Source: Granulicella arctica (GTDB lineage Bacteria > Acidobacteriota > Terriglobia > Terriglobales > Acidobacteriaceae). From it: a stretch of DNA of 64,000 bases. Position numbers and translations under genes: made by a program. This document shows positions 45,134 to 55,517 of the stretch, one piece after another; position 1 is the first letter of the stretch, and each line of letters begins with the position of its first letter. The notes beneath the pieces were generated by a model. It saw nothing but the letters and a program-made list of their open reading frames with translations. It did not search any database and was not told the origin of the DNA. The DNA is taken from positions 1,550,001 to 1,614,000 of the forward strand of contig NZ_JACCCW010000002.1 of assembly GCF_013410065.1 (NCBI RefSeq), read 5' to 3'.

Positions 45134-45433
45134 ATGGCAACAGCATCGTTCACACCGCTTCACGACCGCATCCTGGTTCGCCGGGTCGAAGAAGGCGAAA
45201 GCATTCGCGGCGGCATCATCATCCCGGACTCCGCTAAAGAGAAGCCCCAGCAGGGCGAAGTGATCTCCGTCGGCAAGGGCAAGTCGAACGACGAAGGCAA
45301 GGTCTTCCCGCTCGATGTGAAGGCTGGCGACAACATTCTCTTCGGTAAGTACTCCGGCACCGAGATCAAGCTCGATGGCGAAGAGTTCCTCATCATGCGC
45401 GAAGAAGAAGTCCTCGGCATCCTCAAGAAGTAG
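45134..45433 (+). CDS. groES: Co-chaperonin GroES
   Basis: A 99-residue 10-kDa chaperonin that caps the GroEL ring. It has [17 protein letters not shown], the mobile loop [20 protein letters not shown], and [20 protein letters not shown]. Normal length. It heads a dicistronic operon with groEL 78 bp downstream, preceded by a TTGACA promoter and CIRCE operator; GAGGAG occurs 11-16 nt before its ATG. Confidence 0.98.
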   Translation: MATASFTPLHDRILVRRVEEGESIRGGIIIPDSAKEKPQQGEVISVGKGKSNDEGKVFPLDVKAGDNILFGKYSGTEIKLDGEEFLIMREEEVLGILKK

Positions 45434-45475
45434 CACTGCGTGCGGCAGACGCGCCCTTTGGGCGCAAAACCTTAA

Positions 45476-47185
<1,710 letters not shown>

Positions 47186-47194
47186 TCCGCAGCC

Positions 47195-47222
47195 TGCCCT
47201 GAGCAAAGTCGAAGGGCGGACG
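47195..47222. repeat. Variant hairpin repeat in opposite orientation
   Basis: TGCCCTGAGCAAAGTCGAAG and flanking bases form the reverse complement of the CTTCGACTTCGCTCAGG core of the repeats at 18-26 kb, with compensating changes (CCCTG/AGGGC). It lies between the groEL stop and its terminator. Confidence 0.6.
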
Positions 47223-47249
47223 GCAAAAAGCGCCTTTGGCGCAGAAGCA

Positions 47250-47289
47250 AAAGAATGGCCCCGGAGAGATCCGGGGCCATTCTTTATTG
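47250..47289. terminator. Strong bidirectional terminator after groEL
   Basis: Perfect 16-bp arms (AAAGAATGGCCCCGGA, 47250-47265, and its complement, 47270-47285) with a GAGA loop; A- and T-rich ends make it work in both directions. It separates groEL from the convergent VWFA gene. Confidence 0.96.
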
Positions 47290-47303
47290 TGTGCGAGACG
47301 AAG

Positions 47304-48230
47304 CTATTGCCCTGAGCTCGACTCAACGTTGCCTGGGCGAACCTGCTGGGGAGTCCGTACTTTGACGTGCGGGAGATTGGACTTCACCTTGAGCTGGACG
47401 AGGTCCTTCCCTGCTGCGGGGAAGGTGGCAACGTAGGTCTCGGCGATGTCGTGCTGGAACTGCTCGAGGTAGGGCTGCATGGAGACAGGATTGCCCGAGC
47501 CGGTGTAGTAGGAACGGCCTCCGGTGGCCTCGGCTACCTGAGTGAGGTAGCTCTGACCGCTGAAGCTGCCGCGATTGCCGCGGAATCCTGCGTCGGCGAA
47601 GTAGATGGAGTAGACGCCGACGCCGGCACGCTGGGCATCACGCTGCGCGGTGTCGACGTAGGGGCTGTTCTGGTTCAACGGGCTGGTGCTGCCGTTGTAG
47701 GGATCGACGCCGTTGGTGATCATGAGTACAAAGCGGGCTTTGCGGGTGGCGGGGCCCTGGCTGAAGCCTTCATTCGGCCAGCTTTTGACGAACTCGGAGA
47801 GGCAGAAGTAGGGGCTGGCGCTGATGCCCGGTGCTCCGAATGGCGGGCGGAGCTTCGCGGCTGCGGCGGCATGGTCTGTGGTGAAGCCGCTTGCCTGTAG
47901 GATGCGGCCGTTGGACATGTAGCCGATAAAGATCTCCGTACCCGGCGGCAGGTTTGTGATGTAGGAGCGGAGGGTGTTGAGCTCGCGGCTGACGGATTCG
48001 CGCAGGCCGTCGTCGATGAGGAGAGCGATCTGGGCTCCGGCAGGGGTGACCGGGATGAGGCTGGTCGGCGGCTGCTTGTGATTGCTGACGTCAATGGTGA
48101 GGTCAGCCGCGGTGAGTGCCGGAGCCCCCTTCGAATCGACGGTGACGAGTGTCTGGGTCGGCAAAGGACCCTCCTGCGCGTGGGCGAGGAGGCCGAGGGA
48201 GAGGAGTGCAACGGGGAGGAACTTCTTCAT
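47304..48230 (-). CDS. Secreted VWFA-domain protein
   Basis: A 308-residue protein starting at ATG 48230 (signal peptide KKFLPVALLSLGLLAHAQ). Residues about 65-235 form a von Willebrand factor A-like domain: AQIALLIDDGLRESVSRELN in place of a strict DxSxS metal site, then VLMITNGVDPYNGSTSPL and a late GVGVYSIYF strand. This is the acidobacterial VWFA-related family, usually periplasmic and of unknown function. The longer frame to 48323 translates the parS-like site and is rejected. Confidence 0.85.
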   Translation of the reverse strand: MKKFLPVALLSLGLLAHAQEGPLPTQTLVTVDSKGAPALTAADLTIDVSNHKQPPTSLIPVTPAGAQIALLIDDGLRESVSRELNTLRSYITNLPPGTEIFIGYMSNGRILQASGFTTDHAAAAAKLRPPFGAPGISASPYFCLSEFVKSWPNEGFSQGPATRKARFVLMITNGVDPYNGSTSPLNQNSPYVDTAQRDAQRAGVGVYSIYFADAGFRGNRGSFSGQSYLTQVAEATGGRSYYTGSGNPVSMQPYLEQFQHDIAETYVATFPAAGKDLVQLKVKSNLPHVKVRTPQQVRPGNVESSSGQ

Positions 48231-48306
48231 GGTTTGCCCTTCTATGGTTCGTACATCCACATAGTTAGACGTGGTCAGAGGCTCCAAAGGCTCTAGTCCT
48301 GGCAGA

Positions 48307-48322
48307 TGTTCCACGTGGAACA
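48307..48322. promoter_or_regulatory. parS-like palindrome
   Basis: The perfect 16-bp palindrome TGTTCCACGTGGAACA lies in the intergenic gap 48231-48337. It differs from the canonical bacterial ParB site TGTTTCACGTGAAACA by one symmetric change (T to C, A to G) and, as I recall, equals the form used in Myxococcus. parS sites occur mostly near the replication origin; none of the usual origin genes (dnaA, parAB, rnpA) is in the window. Confidence 0.6.
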
Positions 48323-48337
48323 TTCTGTGGAACGTCG

Positions 48338-50839
48338 TTACTCGCCGCCAAGGCGGATCTTCAGGCCGCTGCGGAAGGTGAATGGCAGGCTGGGATAGCC
48401 GATCGGGCCGATGTGCTGCTGGTTGAGGAGGTTATCGAACTGTGTGAAGACGCTGACGTGACTGGTGGCGCGATAGGTGAAGTTGGCATCGAGCTTCGCG
48501 AAGCCGTAGTCGAGGTCGCGATTGGGCAGCAGGAGCGTGTTGCCGTTCTCCGTGGTGTCGAGTCCGCCGAGGAAGGTGGAGTCGTCCGACCGGCTGGCAA
48601 GTGCGCCCTTGAAGGCAGCGGAGAAGCTCGACCCGGTGTACTGTACGGCGAAGAAGCCGCTGTGCGGAGGGCGGCGGAAGGGGCGTGCGCCGACCAGCGG
48701 CGACGAACCACCGATGGCGATGCCGGGGATGTTCGGGTTGGTGGTGGCGATGCCCTCCCGGGCTGCCGTCGCATCGGAGGCAAAAGACTGGCTGACGACG
48801 GTGTCGAGGTAGGTATAGCCGCCGCGCAGGAAGAGATGGCTGAAGGGTTGGTACTGGAGATCGCTCTCGAGGCCATCGGCGCGGAAGGCGAGCGAGTTGA
48901 GCTCGGCCCCGTAGAAGAACTCGTCGTTCGTCGGGGTGATGCCGAAGTAGGTCTGGAGGTCGCCCGACGCGACGTACTCCAACTGGTGCGAGAACTGGTT
49001 GTGAAAGAAGCCCGCCTTGAAGATCAGCTTATGGCCGAGAATGTTCTGGTCGACGCCGATGTCGAAGGTGCGGGAACGCTCGGGTCCGAGAGGGGTGATG
49101 TGGAAGGCAGCGATGTCCGTGGTGTCGCCGGCCTGCTGGAGCTCCGTGAAGAGGCTGGAGAACTCGGTGGCAAGACTGGGCTCCTGCACACCGGTTGCGA
49201 CGTTTGCGTAGATCTTGGTGCCGTGGAACTTACGTTCGCTCGGACGAACCGCGTAGTAGGCCACGCCGAGGCGCGGGGTTCCGGCGATCCCGTAGAGGTG
49301 GTTCTTTTCGACCGCGCCACCGGCGGAGTAGAAGAAGCGGTTCTTGATGTCGCCCTGGAACTGCAGGGTGTACTGGAAGTTGGTGCGCTGGATCTGCTCG
49401 CTCTCCCCGAAGGCAGGCTCGTTGAAGACGCCACGCTCATTTTCGTAGCGGAAGCCGAAGAGTGCGAAGATGCGATGTGGGAAGAGATAGTCGGTCTGGT
49501 AGTAAAGCTCGTCGCGGTTGGAGGCTTGATCGCGGTTGGTGCTGAAGAACTGTGCCTGCCCGGTGGCGCTGTAGCCATTTGCCCCGGTAAAGGTCACAAG
49601 ATTGCCGTAGTAGGCGGGTCCGTAAGGACCGTCAAGAAGGGCTCCGGAGTCGCCATAATAGTCTGCCTGTTCGCGTTTGCGGGCAATGCCGTAACGGACG
49701 AGGTTGTGCCAGTTCCCTGCCACACGATTCTCGAGCGTGATGCCGGAGTAGAGGTCCTGATCAGCCTGTTTGCCATCCTGCGAGACGCCGTAGAAGTCGT
49801 GTGCATTGGGCAGTCCGGTGCCGGAATCGGTATTGCGCAGGGTGAAGCGAAGCTGCGTGTTGGCGAAGAGGTCATACCCGATGTTGGCGACCGAGGTTGC
49901 GGCGTGGAAGCGGTCGAGCGGGATGGAGTTCGAGGTATCGAAGCGCGAGAAGGCTGTGAAGTAGTCGAGCCTGCGGAAGGCGCCGCTCAGGTTGACCTCG
50001 TCGCGATAGGTGTGGAAGTTTCCGGCGTCGCCCGAGTAGTTGAAGACGGGGCGCAGCGAGCTGCCGCGCGTGGTGGCGAGGTTGACGACACCTGCTGCGG
50101 CGTCCGAGCCGTAGAGGACGGAGTCGGGACCGCGGTAGAGCTCGATCGCCGTTCCCTGGTTGAAGGTGCTGCCGAGGCCGGTCCTCGAGACGGGACCGTA
50201 GTCGAACGAACCACCGACGTCCTCGGCCGGGATGCCGTCGATGAGGACCTTGTTCGCATCGGAGTTGCCGCCGCGGATGAAGAGTGAGGTGACGCCACCG
50301 ACCTGTCCGGTCTGGACGACACCGACGCCGGGCGCGTAGCGCAGCTCATCGGTGAGGCCGACGCGGGTTTCGAGGTTACCCGTTGGAATGAGGGTGACAG
50401 CAGAGCTGATCTGCTGGAGCGGCGTGGGGGTTCCGGTGGCAGTGACGGTGACCTGTTCGGCGATGGCGGCTGGATCGAGCGTGACGTTGCGGCTGATGTC
50501 CTCGGTGCGGCCGCCGTGGAAGTCCTGGCCGATGTTGACCGAGAAGGTATTGGCCGTGGTGAGCAGGATGAAACGGCCAGAGGCGTCGGAGAGTATCTCA
50601 AAGGAGCCGTCCCGACCGCTGATGGCGAAGGCGACGGACTTCCTGCCCTGAATGAGCTGAACCTTCGCCAGGGGAACGACAGCGCCGAGAGGATCGGTGA
50701 CGGTGCCGCGTACGATGACAGCGTGAGCAGAGAGCGTCACCATCGAGACAACAGAAAGCGGCGCGATGATGCGCAGGGCCATATGCAAGACAAGACGGGA
50801 TAGAACCGGTGCCGCTGAGCGGCGTAGAAAGGATGACAT
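48338..50839 (-). CDS. BtuB-like TonB-dependent receptor
   Basis: An 833-residue outer-membrane receptor. A signal peptide (LRIIAPLSVVSMVTLSAHA) precedes a carboxypeptidase-regulatory domain (about 42-120, VRGTVTDPLGAVVPLAKVQL), a plug domain (about 125-250, ISSAVTLIPTGNLETRVGLT, VTSLFIRGGNSDANKVLIDG, AIELYRGPDSVLYGSDAAAG) and a barrel. The plug is far closer to classical receptors such as BtuB or CirA than the Oar-type proteins at 1-8 kb. Cobalamin or a siderophore are candidate ligands; no cobalamin riboswitch is visible upstream, since the gap to the next gene is under 80 bp. Confidence 0.88.
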   Translation of the reverse strand: MSSFLRRSAAPVLSRLVLHMALRIIAPLSVVSMVTLSAHAVIVRGTVTDPLGAVVPLAKVQLIQGRKSVAFAISGRDGSFEILSDASGRFILLTTANTFSVNIGQDFHGGRTEDISRNVTLDPAAIAEQVTVTATGTPTPLQQISSAVTLIPTGNLETRVGLTDELRYAPGVGVVQTGQVGGVTSLFIRGGNSDANKVLIDGIPAEDVGGSFDYGPVSRTGLGSTFNQGTAIELYRGPDSVLYGSDAAAGVVNLATTRGSSLRPVFNYSGDAGNFHTYRDEVNLSGAFRRLDYFTAFSRFDTSNSIPLDRFHAATSVANIGYDLFANTQLRFTLRNTDSGTGLPNAHDFYGVSQDGKQADQDLYSGITLENRVAGNWHNLVRYGIARKREQADYYGDSGALLDGPYGPAYYGNLVTFTGANGYSATGQAQFFSTNRDQASNRDELYYQTDYLFPHRIFALFGFRYENERGVFNEPAFGESEQIQRTNFQYTLQFQGDIKNRFFYSAGGAVEKNHLYGIAGTPRLGVAYYAVRPSERKFHGTKIYANVATGVQEPSLATEFSSLFTELQQAGDTTDIAAFHITPLGPERSRTFDIGVDQNILGHKLIFKAGFFHNQFSHQLEYVASGDLQTYFGITPTNDEFFYGAELNSLAFRADGLESDLQYQPFSHLFLRGGYTYLDTVVSQSFASDATAAREGIATTNPNIPGIAIGGSSPLVGARPFRRPPHSGFFAVQYTGSSFSAAFKGALASRSDDSTFLGGLDTTENGNTLLLPNRDLDYGFAKLDANFTYRATSHVSVFTQFDNLLNQQHIGPIGYPSLPFTFRSGLKIRLGGE

Positions 50840-50917
50840 GATGCTGATCGCAGGGCCTGTCGCAGGACACAGGTGTGTTTTAAGTTGTATGAGATGCGGG
50901 GGGTGAAGTCAAAAGCC

Positions 50918-51880
50918 TTACAACGTAAGCAGCACCTTGCCGGTGGTCTTGCGGGCCTCCAGATCGCGGTGCGCCTGTGCTGCTTCGGCCAAAGGATAGG
51001 TGTGCGCGATGCGCAGCTTCAGGGTGCCGTCGGCGACGCTGCGGAGCACATCTCCGGCACGCTGCAAGAGCTCGGCTCGAGTGACGACATAGTCCTTGGC
51101 CGTGGGGCGCGTGACGAAGAGCGAGCCCAATGTTGAAAGCCGGATGAGGTCGAAGGGTGGGACTGCGCCGCTTGAAGCTCCGTAGAGCGCCATCATGCCG
51201 CGACGACGCAGGACCGACAGCGATTGCTCGAAGGTGGTCTTGCCGACGGAGTCATAGACAACGTGTAGTCCTTCGCTCTGCTTTTTGATCTCAACCGCGA
51301 AGTCGTGGGTCGTGTAGTTGATGACGACATCCGCGCCTGCTTCGCGAGAGAGCGCTGCCTTCTCTTCCGTGGAGACGGTGGTGAAAACGCGTGCTCCAAG
51401 AGAGTGCGCCATCTGCGTCAGCAGGAGCCCTACACCACCGGCTCCGGCATGAATGAGAACCTCGTCTCCCTTTTGAATCGGGTATGTCGCATAGGCAAGA
51501 TAGTGCGCGGTGATGCCCTGAAGCATCGCGGCGGCTCCCTGCTCCACGGACACGCCTTCGGGGAGTGCGACGAGGCGATCGGCCGGGACGGCGGCGAACT
51601 CGGCGTAGGTGCCGGGGACGTTGCACCAGGCTACGCGGTCGCCGACGCTGACAAGCGTTACGCCCTCACCGACGGCGACGACGGTTCCCGCAGCCTCCTG
51701 GCCTGGGATGAACGGAAGCGGCGATGGGTAGCGGCCTTCGCGGAGGTAGACATCGATGAAGTTAACGCCGGATGCTTCGATCCGCACGAGGGCCTGACCG
51801 GCGCTGGGCACGGGTTGCGGGAGATCATGGGGGACGAGGACTTCGGGGCCGCCAGTGGCGGTAATTTGAATGGCACGCAT
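50918..51880 (-). CDS. NADPH:quinone oxidoreductase (MDR superfamily)
   Basis: A 320-residue zinc-independent medium-chain reductase. Visible motifs: GVNFIDVYLREGRYPSPLPF, PGQEAAGTVVAVGEGVT, the nucleotide-binding VLIHAGAGGVGLLLTQMAHS, and DVVYDSVGKTTFEQSLSVLR-type central region (here HVVYDSVGKTTFEQSL). It is probably cytosolic and reduces quinones with NADPH. The C-terminus YPLAEAAQAHRDLEARKTTG is characteristic of the family. It stands as a single gene, 33 bp from a divergent DUF2199 gene. Confidence 0.93.
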   Translation of the reverse strand: MRAIQITATGGPEVLVPHDLPQPVPSAGQALVRIEASGVNFIDVYLREGRYPSPLPFIPGQEAAGTVVAVGEGVTLVSVGDRVAWCNVPGTYAEFAAVPADRLVALPEGVSVEQGAAAMLQGITAHYLAYATYPIQKGDEVLIHAGAGGVGLLLTQMAHSLGARVFTTVSTEEKAALSREAGADVVINYTTHDFAVEIKKQSEGLHVVYDSVGKTTFEQSLSVLRRRGMMALYGASSGAVPPFDLIRLSTLGSLFVTRPTAKDYVVTRAELLQRAGDVLRSVADGTLKLRIAHTYPLAEAAQAHRDLEARKTTGKVLLTL

Positions 51881-51912
51881 GCTTTATAGAATGCACCAAA
51901 AACGGGACGAGC

Positions 51913-52458
51913 ATGTGGAACAATTGGGGGATGAGTTTTGAGTGCAGAATATGTAAGGAACGGCATGAGTTGCCGTTGAGTTACAGCGTCAAAGTGCCGA
52001 TGGCCGTGGGGAGCATTCCGCAAGAGGAGCTGGAGCAGCGCGTCGTGGTGACGCCGGAGCAGTGCGTGATTGACGGCAAGGACTTTTACCTGCGCGGCAG
52101 GATTCCAGTCCCGGTGGAAGGTTTGGAGGAGCCGTTTATCTGGGGCGTATGGGCCGAGGTCAGCCCGAAGAACTTCATCCGCACCAACGAGCTGTGGAAC
52201 GTAGAAGGGCGCGAGAACGAGCCTCCGTTTCCGGCTTGGTTGCAGACGGAGATCTTTCCTTATGGCGATACGATGAACCTGGAGGTGCGTGTCCATACGC
52301 AGCGGGTGGGACGCCGTCCACACTTCGAGATTGTCGATGAAGATCACCCGTTGGCGATCGAGCAGAGGAACGGCATCCTGATGGAGCGTGTGCAGGAGAT
52401 CGCTGAGACGATTCTGCATCGCGAGGAGTTACGAGGGCGCGGTATGTTGGGCGAATGA
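51913..52458 (+). CDS. DUF2199 domain protein
   Basis: A 181-residue (or 175 from ATG 51931) cytoplasmic protein. It begins with a CxxC motif in FECRICKERHELPLSYSVKV and contains EQCVIDGKDFYLRGRIPVPV, WGVWAEVSPKNFIR and a C-terminal EDHPLAIEQRNGILMERVQE block, all characteristic of DUF2199 proteins. The function of the family is not established; a CxxC pair and acidic sites suggest possible metal binding. Confidence 0.85.
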   Translation: MWNNWGMSFECRICKERHELPLSYSVKVPMAVGSIPQEELEQRVVVTPEQCVIDGKDFYLRGRIPVPVEGLEEPFIWGVWAEVSPKNFIRTNELWNVEGRENEPPFPAWLQTEIFPYGDTMNLEVRVHTQRVGRRPHFEIVDEDHPLAIEQRNGILMERVQEIAETILHREELRGRGMLGE

Positions 52459-52490
52459 TCGCGTGCATACTGCTGCTCCTCTTGCCCACG

Positions 52491-53468
52491 TTACTGCAGC
52501 AGACTCTCTTCCGAAGAGCGAAGACGGAGGATGCGCTCGATCGCGTAGGGAGCGCGGTGGTTAGCGGTGTGGAAGTGACGTACCTGCAACTCGCCCAGCA
52601 GGCCGATGCCCATCATCTGCACACCGGCCAGAATGCAGACCCCTGCGATGACGAAGAGCGGTCCGTGCAACGGCATGATGTTTTGCGAGGTCACCAGCTT
52701 CAGCAGCAGCAGCCATACGGCCATGCCCGCTCCGGCGATCATGCCGAGCGCGCCGATGGTCCCGAAGAAGTGCAGCGGGCGCGTCATGTACTTCAGCAGG
52801 AAGCGGATGGTCAGCAGATCGAAGAAGACGCGGAAGGTGCGGGAGATGCCATAGTGGCTCTTCCCATGCTCACGCTCGATGATGGTGATGGGAATCTCGC
52901 AGATCGTCGCGCCATACCATGAGGCTAGTGCAGGAATGAAGCGATGCATCTCGCCATAGAGCGGAATGTTCTGGATAACCTCGCGGCGGTAGGCCTTGAA
53001 GGTGGTGCCGAAGTCGTGGATGTTGACGCCGGAGAGCTTGGCCATCAGCCAGTTAGCTGCGCGGGATGGAATGCGGCGCATCACGAAGCTGTCGACGCGA
53101 GCGACGCGCCAGCCGCTCACCACGTCGTAGCCTTCTTCGAGCTTGGCGAGGAAGTTGGGGATCTCTTCGGGGTCGTGTTGCAGGTCGCCGTCCATCGCAA
53201 GAATGAACTCGCCCTGCGAGTGGTCGAACCCCGCGGCAAGCGCCGAGGTCTGGCCAAAGTTGCGGCGCAGCTTCACGACGAGCACGCGGCTATCGACTGC
53301 GGCTATCTCTTCCAGCAGGCGATAGGTACGGTCGCGCGAACCGTCGTCGACGAAGACGAGCTCGAAGCTATCGCCGACCTGCTCCATGACGGCTTTCAGG
53401 CGGTCGTAAAGGGTGGTGACATTTTCTTCTTCGTTGTGGAACGGCACGACGATGGAATATTTCGGCAC
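52491..53468 (-). CDS. DPM1/ArnC-like GT2 glycosyltransferase
   Basis: A 325-residue inverting glycosyltransferase. The GT-A catalytic domain shows IVVPFHNEEENVTTLYDRLK, VFVDDGSRDRTYRLLEEIAA, ILAMDGDLQHDPEEIPNFLA (DxD) and SGWRVARVDSFVMRRIPSRA. Two C-terminal transmembrane helices (LHFFGTIGALGMIAGAGMAV and PLFVIAGVCILAGVQMMGIG) resemble GtrB/ArnC-type undecaprenyl-phosphate sugar transferases. It probably charges a lipid carrier with glucose, mannose or aminoarabinose for extracytoplasmic modification. Confidence 0.92.
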   Translation of the reverse strand: MPKYSIVVPFHNEEENVTTLYDRLKAVMEQVGDSFELVFVDDGSRDRTYRLLEEIAAVDSRVLVVKLRRNFGQTSALAAGFDHSQGEFILAMDGDLQHDPEEIPNFLAKLEEGYDVVSGWRVARVDSFVMRRIPSRAANWLMAKLSGVNIHDFGTTFKAYRREVIQNIPLYGEMHRFIPALASWYGATICEIPITIIEREHGKSHYGISRTFRVFFDLLTIRFLLKYMTRPLHFFGTIGALGMIAGAGMAVWLLLLKLVTSQNIMPLHGPLFVIAGVCILAGVQMMGIGLLGELQVRHFHTANHRAPYAIERILRLRSSEESLLQ

Positions 53469-53673
53469 ACCTCATTTTACCCCCGTTTTCGGTCCTATCC
53501 CAAAGAATGCGTTCCTTCAGTATTGGTGCGGTTTCCGGATTGTCTGTGGTCTTTGCCTGTGATCCAGGAGCCAGACAGTCTTTCCCCTAGACTAATCGCA
53601 GTATTGATCGCGTGACATATTGAGGTCACAATCGTCTGAATGACTGCATCCATCTCTCTACCTGGAGCTCGTT

Positions 53674-54261
53674 ATTCGCGCCTTTGCACTCTCCCTTGCT
53701 TTCTGCTCCGCGACGCTTTTGTCAGCTCAGAGCCCGTCCGCCGTACCATCGCAGAAGCCTCAGCCTGCCCTCTCCTCGCATCCGGAGTGGCCAAAGGCAA
53801 ACCCAGCCGATGTCGACACAATCGAACACACCGTACGAGCGTTCTATAGCGCCATCTCAACATCGGCCGGAGGGAAGCTTGACCGTAACCGCCTCCGCTC
53901 CCTGTTCGTACCAGACGGACGCATCGTGTCCAGTCGAGAGCCGCGCTCGGATCGTGCTGCTGATGTTGTCTTTCTATCGCCGGATGCGTATGCGAATCTC
54001 TCCGATGCAGCTACGGTAAGGGAAGGCTTCTTTGACCGGAACCTTGCCAGCCAGATCGAAACGTTCGGCGTCACGGCGCACGTGTATTCCACATACGAAT
54101 CTCGGTCTCATCCCGAAGACGCGAAGCCGATGGCCCGCGGCATCAAGTCATTCGAACTGCTGAACAGCGCGAACCGCTGGTACATCGTCCAGATGTACTG
54201 GGATTCAGAGCGACCGGGCAACCCCATTCCAGATCGGTATCTGCACGACAGCCCGAGGTAG
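53674..54261 (+). CDS. Secreted NTF2/SnoaL-like protein with a possible ATT start
   Basis: Residues after the signal peptide read DVDTIEHTVRAFYSAISTSA, SLFVPDGRIVSSREPRSDRA, SDAATVREGFFDRNLASQIE and FELLNSANRWYIVQMYWDSE, the pattern of NTF2-fold proteins of unknown function. The frame contains a clear signal peptide (RAFALSLAFCSATLLSAQS), but no in-frame ATG, GTG or TTG precedes it. GGAG at 53664-53667 lies 6 nt before ATT 53674, which would start exactly at the signal peptide (195 residues). The in-frame TTG 53719 lies inside the signal peptide and is less likely. A nearby frameshift from ATG 53640 is the alternative. Confidence 0.7.
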   Translation: MRAFALSLAFCSATLLSAQSPSAVPSQKPQPALSSHPEWPKANPADVDTIEHTVRAFYSAISTSAGGKLDRNRLRSLFVPDGRIVSSREPRSDRAADVVFLSPDAYANLSDAATVREGFFDRNLASQIETFGVTAHVYSTYESRSHPEDAKPMARGIKSFELLNSANRWYIVQMYWDSERPGNPIPDRYLHDSPR

Positions 54262-54344
54262 GCAGAGCCTCGGAACCAACTAAGACGCGCTAACGCATTG
54301 CATCCCGGTTCTCTGTCCCATACACTGGATAAGTCCCAGAGAAC

Positions 54345-54421
54345 GGGCGGTTAGCTCAGCTGGTTAGAGCATCTCGCTTACACCGAGAGGGTCGGGGGTT
54401 CGAATCCCTCACCGCCCACCA
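54345..54421 (+). tRNA. tRNA-Val (anticodon TAC)
   Basis: The acceptor stem GGGCGGT pairs with ACCGCCC, with discriminator A and encoded CCA. The D-arm AGCTCAGCTGGTTAGAGC, anticodon loop CTTACAC (TAC, Val) and T-arm TCGGGGGTTCGAATCCCTCA are canonical. Confidence 0.97.
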
Positions 54422-54462
54422 TTTTCACTGTCGCCTGGCAGTTCGAATCCAACGCAAATCTT

Positions 54463-55323
54463 CTACGACACAACGACTTCGATGGGGGTGTTAAGGCTCC
54501 GAGCCTTGACATCCCATGCCAGACCCATCATGCGTAGCACGGAGATGCCATACCAATTGGGGTCGAACTCGTACCACGCCAAACCGTGGCGCGAGGACTG
54601 CGGATGGGCATGGTGATTGTTGTGCCATCCCTCGCCAAAGGTCAGTAGAGCCACCCAGAGGCTATTTCGCGATGTATCGGCTGTGGCGAACCGCCGCGAA
54701 CCCCACATGTGCGTCGCGGAGTTGACCAGCCAGGTGGAATGAAGCCCCAGCACCGTCCGAAAGAAGATGCCCCATAGCAGAAAGGGCCACCCGCCAACAG
54801 CAAGCAGGATGATGCCGAGCGTCGTGATCGGCACCCAATGCCAGCGGCTGATCCACACGTGGAACTTGTCCTTGCGGAGATCAGGAACGAACGGGAGGAG
54901 AGCCGCTGCGTCGTTATGCATGGTTTGGCCAGTCAGAAGCCAGCCGACGTGCGCCCAGAAAGCACCGTCCTGAGGAGAGTGCGGATCACCTTCTTTATCC
55001 GTGTTCTGATGATGCATGCGATGGACGGCGACCCAGAAAATCGGACCACCCTCGAGCGTGAGCGTGGCGCATACCGTCAGCACATACTCCACCCATTTGG
55101 GCGTCTTATATCCTCGATGCGTGAGCAGGCGATGGTATCCCATGCCGATACCAGCTCCGCCGGCGACCCACCACAATACCATCGCAACGAAGAACGCCTT
55201 CCAGGTGAAAAAAAAGAGCGCAACGATCGCGCCGATGTGAAAAGCCACCATGAAGAAGGTCGTGACCCAGACGACCGGCTGTGTAAACGTCCTATCGTGT
55301 GTTAAGCGCCCGAGCATTCGCAT
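54463..55323 (-). CDS. Acyl-CoA/acyl-lipid fatty acid desaturase
   Basis: A 286-residue integral membrane di-iron desaturase. The three His boxes are present: GYHRLLTHRGYKTP, VAVHRMHHQNTDKEGDPHSP and GEGWHNNHHAHPQSSRHGLA, with hydrophobic segments FFMVAFHIGAIVALFFFTW and PITTLGIILLAVGGWPFLLW between them. It is typical of delta-9 stearoyl-CoA-type enzymes that introduce the first double bond into membrane fatty acids. Single gene downstream of tRNA-Val on the opposite strand. Confidence 0.94.
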   Translation of the reverse strand: MRMLGRLTHDRTFTQPVVWVTTFFMVAFHIGAIVALFFFTWKAFFVAMVLWWVAGGAGIGMGYHRLLTHRGYKTPKWVEYVLTVCATLTLEGGPIFWVAVHRMHHQNTDKEGDPHSPQDGAFWAHVGWLLTGQTMHNDAAALLPFVPDLRKDKFHVWISRWHWVPITTLGIILLAVGGWPFLLWGIFFRTVLGLHSTWLVNSATHMWGSRRFATADTSRNSLWVALLTFGEGWHNNHHAHPQSSRHGLAWYEFDPNWYGISVLRMMGLAWDVKARSLNTPIEVVVS

Positions 55324-55517
55324 GTGCTGCCTCGCCCTTCATTAGACTCCGCGATAGGCTCATGCACGGAGAACACTACGTAATACTTGTGTAAGGACTC
55401 GGACGGCTTTGCCTTCCTGAAGCCCTGGTTGCAAGCGGATTTTTTGCAATCGCCGGAAGAGTGGTACGACAACCATGCCGGAACCGCCCCACTGCGGTTT
55501 TGCCATGTACCATCTAG

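Noticed and set aside
48413..50287. 624-codon + strand frame opposite the BtuB-like receptor
   Set aside because: Low-complexity Val/Glu/Gly-rich translation that mirrors a well-supported receptor gene on the other strand; no start or family match.
50840..50917. Cobalamin riboswitch upstream of the BtuB-like gene
   Set aside because: The gap is under 80 bp and lacks the conserved B12-box pattern; too short for the about 200-nt element.
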